From: a virus
IMG/VR virus record: IMGVR_UViG_3300042938_000237
Span: 1 to 30,595 of that record
Reading direction: 5' to 3' (one strand)
DNA length: 30,595 nt
Positions 1 to 9,180 of this stretch are shown here, one piece after another. Each line of letters starts with the position of its first letter. The first letter of the stretch is position 1. The notes beneath the pieces were generated by a model. That model worked only from the letters and a program-made list of their open reading frames with translations, ran no database searches and had not been told where the DNA came from. A program made the position numbers and the translations under genes.

Positions 1-1112
1 CTCTTGATGATCAGTTTGAGAAATGGAAGAAAGAACTAGGTCCTGAAGATTATCAGCTAAGGATATCTCAGCATCCCAGAAATATTAAAGAAGCATTTGA
101 TCATAGATCAGTATCTGTGTTTCCATCTCACTTAGTTGCAGCACAAGAAAGAAGAATAGAAGAGAAAGAATATGCTTATGAGTTCTTAGATATAACAGCA
201 GATGCAAATGGTAGACCTGCAGTTATGCCAACAAACAAAAGACCAATAATGGATTTTCCAGTTCCTAAAAAAATGGAAGATAAGACTGGTGTACTTGTAG
301 TATGGGAAAGACCTATTAAAGATCCTCAATTTGGTCAATCATATTATGCCTCCATTGACCCCGTGTCTGAGGGAAAGACAACTACCTCAGAATCACTATG
401 TTCAATATATGTAATGAAAGCTCCTGTTCAAGTAAGTAAAGTTACAGGCACTGAAACAGAAACATATATAGAACAGGATAAAATAGTTGCAGCTTGGTGT
501 GGAAGATTTGATGATATAAACAGAACTCACCAAAGACTAGAGTTAATAATAGAATGGTATAATGCATGGACAGTAATAGAGAATAACATTTCTCTTTTCA
601 TACAATACATGATATCTAAAAAGAAACAAAAATACTTAGTACCTAAGAGTCAGATTATGTTCTTAAAAGATCTTGGATCCAATGCTAATGTATTCCAAGA
701 ATATGGTTGGAAAAACACCGGAACATTATTTAAGGCCCATCTACTTAGTTATGCTATTGAATATACCAGAGAGGAATTAGATGTAGAGACTAAGCCTGAT
801 GGTACCATAGTAAGAACTAAATACGGTATAGAAAGAATTCCAGATCCTATGCTTCTCAAAGAAATGAGAGAATATGCAGATGGAGTCAATGTGGATAGAC
901 TAGTTTCATTCTGTGCTCTTGTGGCATTTATGAGAATACAACAAGCAAATAGAGGTTTTGCAAGAAGAGTTATAATGGATGATGCAGCTAAAAACTTGCA
1001 AAAGTCAGAAAATTTGTTTAAATTAAACAGTAGTCCATTTAGACATGTGGGAAAAACACATTATGATAGAGGACAAGGAGTTAAAAGATCTCCATTTAAA
1101 AATATAAAGTAA
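1..1112 (+). CDS. terL: Terminase large subunit, C-terminal part (partial at left edge)
   Basis: This is the nuclease half of the ATP-driven DNA-packaging motor, which cuts concatemeric phage DNA at the portal. The frame is open from base 3, so the gene begins before the window; the GTG at 117 is internal. Visible RNase H-like nuclease features are an Asp in YYASIDPVSEG (codon 357-359), a Glu in TVIENN (579-581) and an Asp in NVDRLVSF (894-896). These fit the three acidic metal ligands of TerL nucleases. The ATPase domain with Walker motifs would lie upstream. The C-terminus is basic. The portal gene starts six bases after the stop, the usual TerL-portal order. Family assignment is confident; exact catalytic residues are inferred from motif position. 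Confidence 0.88.
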   Translation, partial: LDDQFEKWKKELGPEDYQLRISQHPRNIKEAFDHRSVSVFPSHLVAAQERRIEEKEYAYEFLDITADANGRPAVMPTNKRPIMDFPVPKKMEDKTGVLVVWERPIKDPQFGQSYYASIDPVSEGKTTTSESLCSIYVMKAPVQVSKVTGTETETYIEQDKIVAAWCGRFDDINRTHQRLELIIEWYNAWTVIENNISLFIQYMISKKKQKYLVPKSQIMFLKDLGSNANVFQEYGWKNTGTLFKAHLLSYAIEYTREELDVETKPDGTIVRTKYGIERIPDPMLLKEMREYADGVNVDRLVSFCALVAFMRIQQANRGFARRVIMDDAAKNLQKSENLFKLNSSPFRHVGKTHYDRGQGVKRSPFKNIK

Positions 1113-1118
1113 GATACT

Positions 1119-3866
1119 ATGCAAATAATAAACGCATTACAAGCTAAGGCTGGAGCAAAGACTCAAAGTAATAGGATGGGTACAATCACCCAACCATTAC
1201 AGTTTCTTCCTAAAAAAGAAAAAGATGATGAGTGGGCTGCTTGGAACTTAGATTGGCATGAATGGCAAGGACTTAAACAGATCCGTAGAAATGCCCGTAG
1301 GTTAATGAAGAATTACAAACTTGCAAAAGGTGTTATAGATAAGTCTGATTATATAGTTGAAGAGAATAATGACTATAGAGAAATAGTTGAAGTACTTACA
1401 AAAGAAGATACTTCTGCTTTAGAATTAAAGTTCTATCCTATCATACCAAATGTTATTAATGTTCTAGTAGCTGAATTTGCTAAAAGATCAAGTAAAGTGA
1501 CATACCGGGCAATGGATGAATTGTCTTACAATGAGATGATGGAGCAAAAGCGTAAGATGGTAGAAGAGACTTTGCTTTCTGATGCTCAAATGAAGATACA
1601 AGCAGCATTAGTTGAACAAGGTATGGATCCTGAGTCTGAAGAGTTTCAACAAGAGATGAGTCCTGATAAACTTAAAACACTTCCTGAGATAGAAATGTTC
1701 TTCCGTAAGGATTATAAATCTATGGTAGAAGAATGGGCAACTCACCAACACAAAGTAGATGTAGAAAGATTCTGCATGGATGAGTTAGAAGAAAGAGGTT
1801 TCAGAGACATGTTGATTACAGATAGAGAGTTCTGGCATTTCCGTATGATGGAAGATGATTATGAAGTAGAGTTATGGAATCCTGCTATTACATTTTATCA
1901 TAAGTCACCGGATGCAAGATATATATCACAATCTAACTGGGTAGGTAAAACAGATATGATGACTCCTTCTGATGTTATTGATAGATATGGATACATACTA
2001 ACAACAGAACAATTAGAGGCATTAGAGGCAGTGTATCCTATCAGATCTGCTGGTTATAATGTGGGTGGTATGCAAAATGATGGTTCATTCTATGATGGAA
2101 CTAAATCTCATGAATGGAATACCAATATGCCATCACTAGCTTACCGTCAATATACCACAGGTATGAATGGTACAGTACTAGAGGGTGGTGATATTATAGC
2201 TCAAATACTTTCTGAAGGAGAGGATTATGTTGATCAAGGTACTGCTTACTTATTAAGGGTCTCTACTGTATATTGGAAATCTCAACGTAAAGTTGGTCAC
2301 TTAACTAAAGTAACAGATAATGGTGAAGTACTTAATGAAGTTATAACAGAGAGCTATAAGATTACTGATAAACCTATTTATGATACTAGACTATTTAAAA
2401 ACAAATCAAAAGATAATTTAGTATTTGGAGAACATATAGACTGGATCTGGATAAATGAAGTATGGGGTGGTGTAAAAATTGGACCAAATATTCCTTCTTT
2501 TTGGGGTATGAATAACCCTGGTGGATTTGCTCCTATCTATGTAGGTATAGATAAAAATAAAATTGGACCATTAAGATTCCAGTTTAAAGGTGACAATACA
2601 TTATATGGTAGCAAGCTTCCTGTAGAAGGAGCTGTATTCTCAGATAGAAACACTAAGTCTACTGCACTTATTGATTTAATGAAGCCATACCAGATTGGGT
2701 ATAATATTGTTAATAATCAAATAGCTGATATCTTAGTAGATGAGCTAGGTACTATTATCATGCTTGACCAGAATACTTTACCAAGACACTCATTAGGAGA
2801 AGACTGGGGGAAAGGTAATTTGGCTAAAGCTTATGTAGCAATGAAGAATTTTGGGATGCTACCTTTAGATACCTCAATAACTAATACAGAGAATGCACTG
2901 AATTTTAACCATTTCCAAAAACTTGACCTATCTCAAACAGAAAGGCTAATGACAAGGATACAGTTGGCTAATCACTTTAAGCAACAAGCTTATGAGGTAA
3001 TAGGTGTCAATCCACAAAGGATGGGACAACAAATAGCACAAATGACAGCAACAGGTGTAGAACAAGCTACTGCTTCTTCATATGCACAAACAGAAGTATT
3101 CTTTATCCAACATTGTGATTACTTAATGCCTAGAGTACATCAGATGAGAACTGACTTAGCTCAGTACTATCATTCTACAAAACCATCTTCAAGGTTGACT
3201 TATATAACATCTGCAGATGAGAAAGTTAACTTCCAGATAAATGGTACTGATTTGCTAATGAGAGATCTTAATATTTTTGTAAGTACTAATGCAAACCATA
3301 GAGCTATTCTTGAACAGCTTAAGCAAATGGCTATGCAGAATAATACTACAGGAGCCTCTATATTTGACTTAGGTAAAATTGTTCAGTCAGATTCAATAGG
3401 ACAGCTTAACACTGTACTCAAAGATTCTGAAATGAAACAACAAAAAGCTAAGGAGCAAGAACTGCAGTCTCAACAACAAATGCAAGAACAACAACTTCAA
3501 CAACAACAAGAAGTTGAAAAAATGAAGATTGATGCTGTTGCTGCTGAAAATGAGAAAAATAGACAGAGAGATATATTGGTTGCTGAAATTAGAGCTGCTG
3601 GTTATGGATCTTCTGTAGATATTAATCAAAATCAACAATCTGACTTTGCAGACCAAATGGGAGAGATAAGAAAATCTGAAGAATATCAAGCACAGATTAA
3701 TTTACAAACTCAGAAAGATGGCAACAGAATGACTATTGATAGAGATAAAAATAACATTGAAAGAGAGAAACTACAAGTTCAAAAGGAGATAGCTGATAAG
3801 CAATTAGAGATAGCTAGAACCAATAGAAACAAGTTTGATCAAAAAGGTTCTAAAGAAAAGAAATAG
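1119..3866 (+). CDS. Portal protein
   Basis: A 915-residue protein directly after TerL, expected to form the dodecameric DNA-entry ring at one capsid vertex. Its size, its position, and a conserved helical stretch around residues 643-683 (TGVEQATASSYAQTEVFF) match the large portals of crAss-like phages. From about residue 770 to the end it is a long charged helical tail. This tail has a Gln-rich run at about 773-799 followed by Lys/Glu coiled coil, like the barrel or crown extension of P22-type portals but unusually Q-rich. It ends in TAG. The ATG is preceded by AAGATACT with no Shine-Dalgarno. No frameshift is seen. Function rests on synteny and recalled family style, not on a search. Confidence 0.85.
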   Translation: MQIINALQAKAGAKTQSNRMGTITQPLQFLPKKEKDDEWAAWNLDWHEWQGLKQIRRNARRLMKNYKLAKGVIDKSDYIVEENNDYREIVEVLTKEDTSALELKFYPIIPNVINVLVAEFAKRSSKVTYRAMDELSYNEMMEQKRKMVEETLLSDAQMKIQAALVEQGMDPESEEFQQEMSPDKLKTLPEIEMFFRKDYKSMVEEWATHQHKVDVERFCMDELEERGFRDMLITDREFWHFRMMEDDYEVELWNPAITFYHKSPDARYISQSNWVGKTDMMTPSDVIDRYGYILTTEQLEALEAVYPIRSAGYNVGGMQNDGSFYDGTKSHEWNTNMPSLAYRQYTTGMNGTVLEGGDIIAQILSEGEDYVDQGTAYLLRVSTVYWKSQRKVGHLTKVTDNGEVLNEVITESYKITDKPIYDTRLFKNKSKDNLVFGEHIDWIWINEVWGGVKIGPNIPSFWGMNNPGGFAPIYVGIDKNKIGPLRFQFKGDNTLYGSKLPVEGAVFSDRNTKSTALIDLMKPYQIGYNIVNNQIADILVDELGTIIMLDQNTLPRHSLGEDWGKGNLAKAYVAMKNFGMLPLDTSITNTENALNFNHFQKLDLSQTERLMTRIQLANHFKQQAYEVIGVNPQRMGQQIAQMTATGVEQATASSYAQTEVFFIQHCDYLMPRVHQMRTDLAQYYHSTKPSSRLTYITSADEKVNFQINGTDLLMRDLNIFVSTNANHRAILEQLKQMAMQNNTTGASIFDLGKIVQSDSIGQLNTVLKDSEMKQQKAKEQELQSQQQMQEQQLQQQQEVEKMKIDAVAAENEKNRQRDILVAEIRAAGYGSSVDINQNQQSDFADQMGEIRKSEEYQAQINLQTQKDGNRMTIDRDKNNIEREKLQVQKEIADKQLEIARTNRNKFDQKGSKEKK

Positions 3867-3925
3867 TACTTAGCCATATAATGCTAATTTTTTATTTAGC
3901 ACCTTTTAAATTTTTCAAGTTTATT

Positions 3926-3961
3926 TTGTATATTAAAGTATAATAAAAAACCAACAACAAA
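3926..3961 (+). promoter_or_regulatory. Putative promoter and A-rich leader of the scaffold-MCP unit
   Basis: The 95-base gap between portal and scaffold-like gene holds an AT-rich TTGTATATTAAAGTATAAT followed by AAAAAACCAACAACAAA directly before the ATG. TTAGTATATTA recurs before 19404 and 17640, and the CCAACAA leader recurs before 6956 and 15073. This suggests a phage promoter and untranslated leader, but no transcription start can be read from sequence. Confidence 0.35.
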
Positions 3962-5227
3962 ATGAGTGAAGAAACAAAAGACCTTAATGAGGTCAATGAC
4001 TCTACAACGGTAGGGCAGGTAGATGTAAATATTGATGAGCTCTTTGGAATACCTGGTGCGGAAAGTGTAATGCTTCCTTCAGATGGTAAAGAAGAAGAAA
4101 AACCAAAGTCTATGTTCTCTAGTGAGAATATAGATACTACGTTCCTTGACAACAAACCTGCTAGTCCTTCTGAAAAACAGGAAGCAGCTGAAAAGAAAGC
4201 AGAAGTTGAAGAAACTATTGCTGAGCTAGATGGCTTAATCTCTCAAGAAGAGGATGCCGGAAACAAAGGAAGACCTAAAGTAGATAAGTCAGGTCTTTAT
4301 GAGTTAGCTAGCAAAATGATTGAAGATGGTGAACTGATGGGTTTTGATGATGGAAAGCCTTTAGAGGAATACACCACAAAAGACTTCAGAGAATTATTTG
4401 AAGCTAACTTTAATGAAAGAGAAGCTAAGATAAGAAAAGACACACCAAAAGAATTTTTTAAGTCTCTTCCAGAAGAACTTCAAATTGCAGCTAAGTATGT
4501 AGCTGATGGTGGACAAGATCTTAAAGGATTATTTAGAACACTTGCTCATGTAGAAGAAATGTTTGAATTAGATCCTGATAATGAGAATGATCAAGCTGAG
4601 ATTGCAAGACAGTATCTATTTGCAACAAACTTTGGAACAGAAGAAGAAATTGAATCTGAAATCCAAGATTGGGCTGACATGGATAAGTTAGGACAAAAAG
4701 CTAACCAGTTCAAGCCTAAGTTAGATAGAATGCAAGAAGAGATTGTAGCAAGACAATTAGCAGCACAAGAGCAAAAGAAAAGCCAGCAAGAAAGTGCGGC
4801 AAAAGCATATACAGAGAATGTGTATAATACATTAGCAGTAGGTGATATTGGTGGTGTTAAGCTAGACAGAAAGACACAAAGCATGTTGTACTCTGGATTA
4901 GTTCAACCAAGCTATAGTTCAATCTCTGGTAAACAAACAAATTTACTTGGACACTTATTAGAAAAGTATCAGTTTGTAGAACCAAGACATGATCTTATTG
5001 CTGAGGCTCTATGGTTACTTGCAGATCCAGATGGTTATAAATCTAAGATTAAAGACCAAGGTGGTAAAGCAGCTATAGAAAAAACAGTAAGACAATTAAA
5101 AACAGAAGAGGGTAGAAAACTTACTTCATCTAACGTAAGTGAAGATAGAGAAGAAAGAAGAACACCATCTAGACAAACAACACAAAACACTGTCTCAAGA
5201 CCAAGTAACTTGTTCAAGAGATTTTAA
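3962..5227 (+). CDS. Scaffold-like capsid assembly protein
   Basis: A 421-residue protein between portal and major capsid protein, the normal position of a scaffolding protein. The N-terminal 100 residues are acidic and probably disordered. The middle is helical and charged, with a predicted coiled coil around residues 245-285 rich in Gln, Lys, Glu and Ala. The C-terminus is basic (REERRTPSRQ, ending SNLFKRF), as in scaffolds that bind coat protein through a basic C-terminal tail. No protease motif is visible. The start is the ATG right after the CCAACAACAAA leader. The role is inferred from context and composition; a head-maturation or minor capsid role is the main alternative. Confidence 0.6.
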   Translation: MSEETKDLNEVNDSTTVGQVDVNIDELFGIPGAESVMLPSDGKEEEKPKSMFSSENIDTTFLDNKPASPSEKQEAAEKKAEVEETIAELDGLISQEEDAGNKGRPKVDKSGLYELASKMIEDGELMGFDDGKPLEEYTTKDFRELFEANFNEREAKIRKDTPKEFFKSLPEELQIAAKYVADGGQDLKGLFRTLAHVEEMFELDPDNENDQAEIARQYLFATNFGTEEEIESEIQDWADMDKLGQKANQFKPKLDRMQEEIVARQLAAQEQKKSQQESAAKAYTENVYNTLAVGDIGGVKLDRKTQSMLYSGLVQPSYSSISGKQTNLLGHLLEKYQFVEPRHDLIAEALWLLADPDGYKSKIKDQGGKAAIEKTVRQLKTEEGRKLTSSNVSEDREERRTPSRQTTQNTVSRPSNLFKRF

Positions 5228-5253
5228 TTAGTAACAAATAAACAAATATAAAA

Positions 5254-6870
5254 ATGGCAACTCCAGTTTTAAACAATGGTATATTCCTCCGGGATACATC
5301 GTATCAAGCTAGCTCCCATGTGGATTCTTACCACTTGGTAAACATGCTGAAAGATTCTGAACCTATGGATTTAGGTCCAGTAGACTTATGGGCTATGGCT
5401 CAGAAAGTTGAAATGCCACTTTACCAAATGTCAAGTTTTGGTGGTAAAAATGTTATCATGGTTGATAATGCTCGTGGTGAGTACAGATGGCAGACTCCAG
5501 TGTCTGTTGATCTACCTTACATACTTGAGGATATTGAGCCAGATAATACATTCAAAGGCCTTGAGGGATCAACATTCCGTATCAAGTTAAACAGAAGAGA
5601 ATTTGGACATGGTGATATTATCACTTATGACAAATACAATGGTGTTGAGATGTACATTACTGCAGAAGATATTCTTCCTTTAGGTGATGCATTTATCTAC
5701 ACAGTTCAATTAGTGAACAATGATAACTACAAATACTTAGATAATAAGTACCTGGCTAATGGTACTAAAGTTTTCCGTAAAGGTTCTGCCCGTGGAGAAT
5801 ATGGTGAAAGATTCTCTGATATCACAACAAGAACAGGATTCCGTGAATTCTATAACTTTGTTGGTGGTGCTGAAGCTCACGTACATTATTCAGTATCTTC
5901 TAGAGCTGACTTGATGATCAAAGGTGGAATGAATGCAGATGGTACAGTTCCTGTAACTGAGATCTGGAGAACATTTGACAAAAATGTTGATCCTTCAGTT
6001 ACATCTTTGGATGACATGGTTAAAGTAATGGGTAAAGACAAAGTTAAAAAAGCTTTTGACAATGGAGATTTATCTAGAACTTTCTTAACTCAAATGGAAG
6101 CTGCTCACCTTTCTAAGGTTGCATCTGATATTGAGACTTACCTTATGTGGGGACAAGGTGGTAGAGTACGTCAAGATGGTCCAGATGATCTAAGATTATC
6201 AGTGGGTCTTTGGAAACAGTTGGATAACTCATTCAAAAGAGTATACAACAAAAATAACTTTACACTTGATTTGTTCCGTGGAGAGATCTACAACTTCTTT
6301 AATGGTAAAGTTGAGTTCCAAGGTCCAGATCCAAAACGTAGCCTAGTTGTACAAACAGGTATGGGTGGAATGAGAATGGTTAATGAGGCTATCAAACGTG
6401 AGGCAGTATCTTCAGGTTTATTAATTCAAGCTGCTGACATCGGTGCTATCACTGGTAAAGGTATGGACTTAAACTTTGGATTTGCTTATACTTCATATGT
6501 GATTCCTTTCTTGGCAAATGTTAAGTTTGTACTTAACCCAGCATTTGACAATGTTCACACAAATGATATTGAGAACCCAATCATTGATGGTTTCCCATTA
6601 TCTTCTTATTCATTCATTATCTTTGATATCACAGATAACACAAATGACAACATCTTCTTGTTGAAATTATCTTGGGATAATCAATTGAAATGGTGGTATC
6701 AAAATGGTACTATGGACTACATGGGGCGTAGCCAAGGATTCCAGTCTTCTGGTCAATTTAATGGATACCGTGTTATGATGTCTCAAACAATGCCAGCTAT
6801 TTGGGTTAAAGATCCAACTAAAGTATTGAAAATTGTTATGAGAAACCCAATCACTGGAGGTTCATTCTAA
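5254..6870 (+). CDS. Major capsid protein
   Basis: A 538-residue protein after the scaffold-like gene, with an A-rich leader (AACAAATATAAAA) and a strong terminator just downstream. This arrangement is expected for the most abundant virion protein. Composition is balanced with mixed alpha/beta content and few cysteines. Repeated GxF and aromatic motifs appear in the C-terminal third (for example WWYQNGTMDYMGRSQGF and NGYRVMMSQTMPAIWVKDP). The family would adopt the HK97 fold; that is inferred from position and length, which is slightly above the roughly 500 residues typical of crAss-like MCPs. Codons such as CCG and CGT look more selected here than in neighbouring genes, fitting high expression. 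Confidence 0.82.
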   Translation: MATPVLNNGIFLRDTSYQASSHVDSYHLVNMLKDSEPMDLGPVDLWAMAQKVEMPLYQMSSFGGKNVIMVDNARGEYRWQTPVSVDLPYILEDIEPDNTFKGLEGSTFRIKLNRREFGHGDIITYDKYNGVEMYITAEDILPLGDAFIYTVQLVNNDNYKYLDNKYLANGTKVFRKGSARGEYGERFSDITTRTGFREFYNFVGGAEAHVHYSVSSRADLMIKGGMNADGTVPVTEIWRTFDKNVDPSVTSLDDMVKVMGKDKVKKAFDNGDLSRTFLTQMEAAHLSKVASDIETYLMWGQGGRVRQDGPDDLRLSVGLWKQLDNSFKRVYNKNNFTLDLFRGEIYNFFNGKVEFQGPDPKRSLVVQTGMGGMRMVNEAIKREAVSSGLLIQAADIGAITGKGMDLNFGFAYTSYVIPFLANVKFVLNPAFDNVHTNDIENPIIDGFPLSSYSFIIFDITDNTNDNIFLLKLSWDNQLKWWYQNGTMDYMGRSQGFQSSGQFNGYRVMMSQTMPAIWVKDPTKVLKIVMRNPITGGSF

Positions 6871-6886
6871 TCCAGTCTATATATAC

Positions 6887-6918
6887 AAGGGAGGGGATAA
6901 CACCTCTCCCTTTTTTTT
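6887..6918 (+). terminator. Rho-independent terminator after the MCP gene
   Basis: AAGGGAGGGG and CCTCTCCCTT pair as a 10-bp stem with one G-T wobble around a six-base loop, followed by eight T in a row. It lies 17 bases after the MCP stop codon. Confidence 0.9.
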
Positions 6919-6925
6919 AAGTACT

Positions 6926-6955
6926 AAAAACCAACAAAAATAAAAACCAACAACA
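6926..6955 (+). promoter_or_regulatory. Tandem AAAAACCAACAA leader motif
   Basis: Two copies of AAAAACCAACAA lie back to back, the second ending at the ATG of the next gene. The same motif precedes 3962 and 15073. It occupies the place of a Shine-Dalgarno, so it may be a translation-enhancing A-rich leader or an initially transcribed sequence. Confidence 0.4.
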
Positions 6956-7972
6956 ATGGAAAACTTCACAATGGTAGAAACAGGTAAAGGGTCAGTTAAA
7001 AAAACTGCTATTGCCATCCGCCCGTTCTTTGACAACACAGCTTCTAATATGGGATTAGAAACTTATGGTATCTCCTTATTTGATGGAGTAACTCACAATG
7101 AGCAATTAGCTTGTTTAGAAAACAATGGTGTAGTAAGATACATCACTGGTCTAAATGAATTTGCTCCAGAGATTAGATTGCTTATGCCAGATGATAAAGA
7201 GGCAAGAGTAAGAGAAATAAGATCTGCAATAATTGAACTTGAAAAAGAATTAGCTGCAAATGTTATTGAACCAGAGGATACCCAATTTTGGAATAAAGTT
7301 AAATTGCTTAAACCTGATAACTCAGATTTCTGGAATAGAATATTTATTTCATGTGGTAATGAACCTACTTTCTTAGACCCAAAAGATCCGTATGATAGAA
7401 TCAAACTATATGCTATTGAGGCAGGTGGTTTTTCTATTGTAGCAAAAAGTTTTGATGATGCCAGATCAAGAGCAACTCCTCCTAAGTTTTACTTAGATAA
7501 AGAAGAGGAAACTGTTATGTACAGAACAGAGTACAAAAAACTCCGTAATAAAGCATTGTCAGAATTACAAAAATTATTTGACAAAAACAGTACTAAGTTA
7601 TTCTACATTGCAAAAGTTGTAGATATCAACAGTACACAATATAAAAAATCAACACCACTGGATGTTATTTATGAGAACATGGATAGACATATTAATGGTG
7701 ATGGTGGTGAAACCAACAAAGAAAGAGCTGCAAAATCCTTCATGGAAACAGCTAATATGGATATGGAAACATTAAAAATTAAATCAATTGTGCGTGATTC
7801 CGTATTTTTTAAGTATATTATAAATAAGGCAGATGGATATATCTACCACAGTAAGTCAAATGCTTTACTAGGTAGGAATGTATCTGATGTTGTTGAGCAC
7901 TTGAGAAACCCTTTAAATGAGGACATTTTAAAAGATCTCAACATCTCCTGTGAGAAGTATTGGAACTCTTAA
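6956..7972 (+). CDS. Conserved virion-block protein of unknown function
   Basis: A 338-residue soluble protein just after the MCP terminator. I do not recognise a defined domain. It has a beta-rich start (about residues 10-65, with RPFFDNTASNMGLETYG), a charged helix at about 80-105, and a helical C-terminal half with many Lys, Asn and Asp. No signal peptide, membrane segment or catalytic motif is visible. Its place between MCP and the basic small proteins suggests a head-associated or assembly role. The start is fixed by the ATG following the second CCAACAACA leader. A second Met at residue 6 is a possible alternative start. Confidence 0.75.
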   Translation: MENFTMVETGKGSVKKTAIAIRPFFDNTASNMGLETYGISLFDGVTHNEQLACLENNGVVRYITGLNEFAPEIRLLMPDDKEARVREIRSAIIELEKELAANVIEPEDTQFWNKVKLLKPDNSDFWNRIFISCGNEPTFLDPKDPYDRIKLYAIEAGGFSIVAKSFDDARSRATPPKFYLDKEEETVMYRTEYKKLRNKALSELQKLFDKNSTKLFYIAKVVDINSTQYKKSTPLDVIYENMDRHINGDGGETNKERAAKSFMETANMDMETLKIKSIVRDSVFFKYIINKADGYIYHSKSNALLGRNVSDVVEHLRNPLNEDILKDLNISCEKYWNS

Positions 7973-7984
7973 AATAAAAATAAA

Positions 7985-8344
7985 ATGGCAACTAATGACA
8001 TGGGTCCTGGACCACTTAAAAAGGCAAGACGCTTTGTAAAAAAGATTACTCAAGGAACTATCCTAGAGGATCAAAAAAAGGCACCAGGTGAAAAAAAGAA
8101 TCCTTTTGCAAAAATTGGTGGTTCTACTAAAGCAACTTACAAAACAGGTGGTATGGTAAATGCCAATGCTAAATTAGTAGCTGCTAAATCTGCAGGTAGT
8201 AAAGGTGTTAAAGCTGGAGTTAATCCTAAAGCTGCTGCATCTAAAGTTGCTAGAGGACGTGTTGGTGGTACATCTACTGCTCCTAAGAAAGCAATACCTA
8301 AAGCTAAGCTTGGTATGTCTATGAAAAGTAAAAAGTCTTGTTAG
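7985..8344 (+). CDS. Small basic Lys/Ala/Gly-rich protein, probable virion protein
   Basis: A 119-residue, strongly basic, low-complexity protein with segments such as TYKTGGMVNANAK and NPKAAASKVARGRVGGTS and a C-terminus ending KSKKSC. It starts 12 bases after the previous stop, with an A-rich leader. No folded domain is obvious. It carries the hydrophobic-x-x-Gly-Gly motif (YKTGG) shared with several neighbours. Composition suggests nucleic-acid binding, perhaps packaged with the genome, but that is inference. It heads a run of similar small basic genes continuing to 11560. Confidence 0.7.
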   Translation: MATNDMGPGPLKKARRFVKKITQGTILEDQKKAPGEKKNPFAKIGGSTKATYKTGGMVNANAKLVAAKSAGSKGVKAGVNPKAAASKVARGRVGGTSTAPKKAIPKAKLGMSMKSKKSC

Positions 8345-8345
8345 G

Positions 8346-8414
8346 ATGCCTAAGGAGATGCTTAAAAGAAAAGATGGTAGTGTGTCCCAGAGAGGTCTCT
8401 GGGATAAAAACTAA
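8346..8414 (+). pseudogene. Probable 5' remnant of a small basic gene split by the GIY-YIG insertion
   Basis: A 22-codon ORF (MPKEMLKRKDGSVSQRGLWD plus KN) starts one base after the preceding stop codon and ends five bases before the endonuclease start. Its end, RGLWDK, resembles ENSLWNNIRAAKG near the start of the small ORF after the endonuclease. Joining the two at the LW(D/N) match gives a continuous roughly 50-residue basic protein. I recall GLWDNIRAK-type small basic proteins from other phages. This is best read as one gene cut in two; two short independent genes are also possible. Confidence 0.5.
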
Positions 8415-8419
8415 AAGTT

Positions 8420-9040
8420 ATGTTAAATTTAACAGAAGAACAGTTTTTAAAGTATGTGACTAATAAAAGTCGTCAGGGTGTTATTTACAAAATAAGTAAC
8501 ACCCTTAATGATGATTTTTATATTGGAAGTACTCAAAACTTTGTAAAAAGATATTACACTCATGTTAATCATATTAGAGTAAATAAAAAATCTTGTACAA
8601 AGTTGATACGTGCAGTTAATAAATATGGAGAACACAATTTTAAATTAGAAATTTTAGAAGAATGTGATCCACAATATTTACTTACAAGAGAACAGTTTTA
8701 TTTAGATAATTTTTTACCTACATATAACATAGCAAAAATTGCTGGTAGTAATCTGGGAATAAAAAGAACTGAAGAGGTTAAATTACAAAAAGCATTGCTG
8801 CAAAAAATTAATTGGCAAAACAGTGACTATAAAAAACATCATTTAGAAAAACTATCAAAAAACTGGAAATCAGGAACAGAACATAAAATGGCAAAACTAA
8901 ATGAAGAACAAGTATTTACTATTAAAAAAGAATTAGCACTAGGTCATAAACCTAAAGAGGTATCAAATTTATTAAACTTGAGTTATCATTCAATTAAAGA
9001 TATACACAGAGGTAAAACTTGGAAAAATATAACTGTATGA
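8420..9040 (+). CDS. GIY-YIG homing endonuclease
   Basis: A 206-residue site-specific DNA endonuclease of the selfish type. GIY-YIG features are VIYKI at 21-25, FYIGST at 33-38, the catalytic-type Arg44 in FVKRYYTH, the metal-binding Glu91 in TREQFYLDNF, and Asn103 in PTYN. The C-terminal part (about 158-204: AKLNEEQVFTIKKELALG to HRGKTWKNI) looks like a helix-turn-helix DNA-binding domain common in homing endonucleases. It is more AT-rich than its neighbours, with long A runs, fitting separate ancestry. It sits between two pieces of what appears to be one small gene. Its TGA stop overlaps the ATG of the next ORF. Confidence 0.92.
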   Translation: MLNLTEEQFLKYVTNKSRQGVIYKISNTLNDDFYIGSTQNFVKRYYTHVNHIRVNKKSCTKLIRAVNKYGEHNFKLEILEECDPQYLLTREQFYLDNFLPTYNIAKIAGSNLGIKRTEEVKLQKALLQKINWQNSDYKKHHLEKLSKNWKSGTEHKMAKLNEEQVFTIKKELALGHKPKEVSNLLNLSYHSIKDIHRGKTWKNITV

Positions 9041-9180
9041 AAAAAAAATTAAATAAATTAGGTGTAGAAAACTCTTTATGGAATAACATCCGTGCTGCTA
9101 AGGGTTCTGGTAAGAAACCTACTAAGGAAATGCTTAAGCAGGAAAAGAAAATTAAAGCAACTACTAAAAAGAAAAAGTAA
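9037..9180 (+). CDS. Small basic protein, likely 3' part of the gene split by the endonuclease
   Basis: A 47-residue ORF whose ATG overlaps the endonuclease stop (ATGA) and whose TAA shares one base with the next ATG. The first 13 or so residues (MKKKLNKLGVENS) look like a new start acquired after insertion. The rest (LWNNIRAAKGSGKKPTKEML, then a Lys-rich tail) looks like the conserved part of a small basic phage protein. It may still be translated by coupling to the endonuclease. It pairs with the 22-codon remnant at 8346. Confidence 0.6.
   Translation: MKKKLNKLGVENSLWNNIRAAKGSGKKPTKEMLKQEKKIKATTKKKK

Noticed and set aside
3435-3515. CAA-rich tract as a tandem DNA repeat
   Set aside because: It is an irregular Gln-rich coding stretch of the portal tail, not a regular repeat array.
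8405-9085. Group I intron carrying the GIY-YIG endonuclease
   Set aside because: Only about 15 bases before and 40 bases after the endonuclease are available, far too little for a catalytic intron core.
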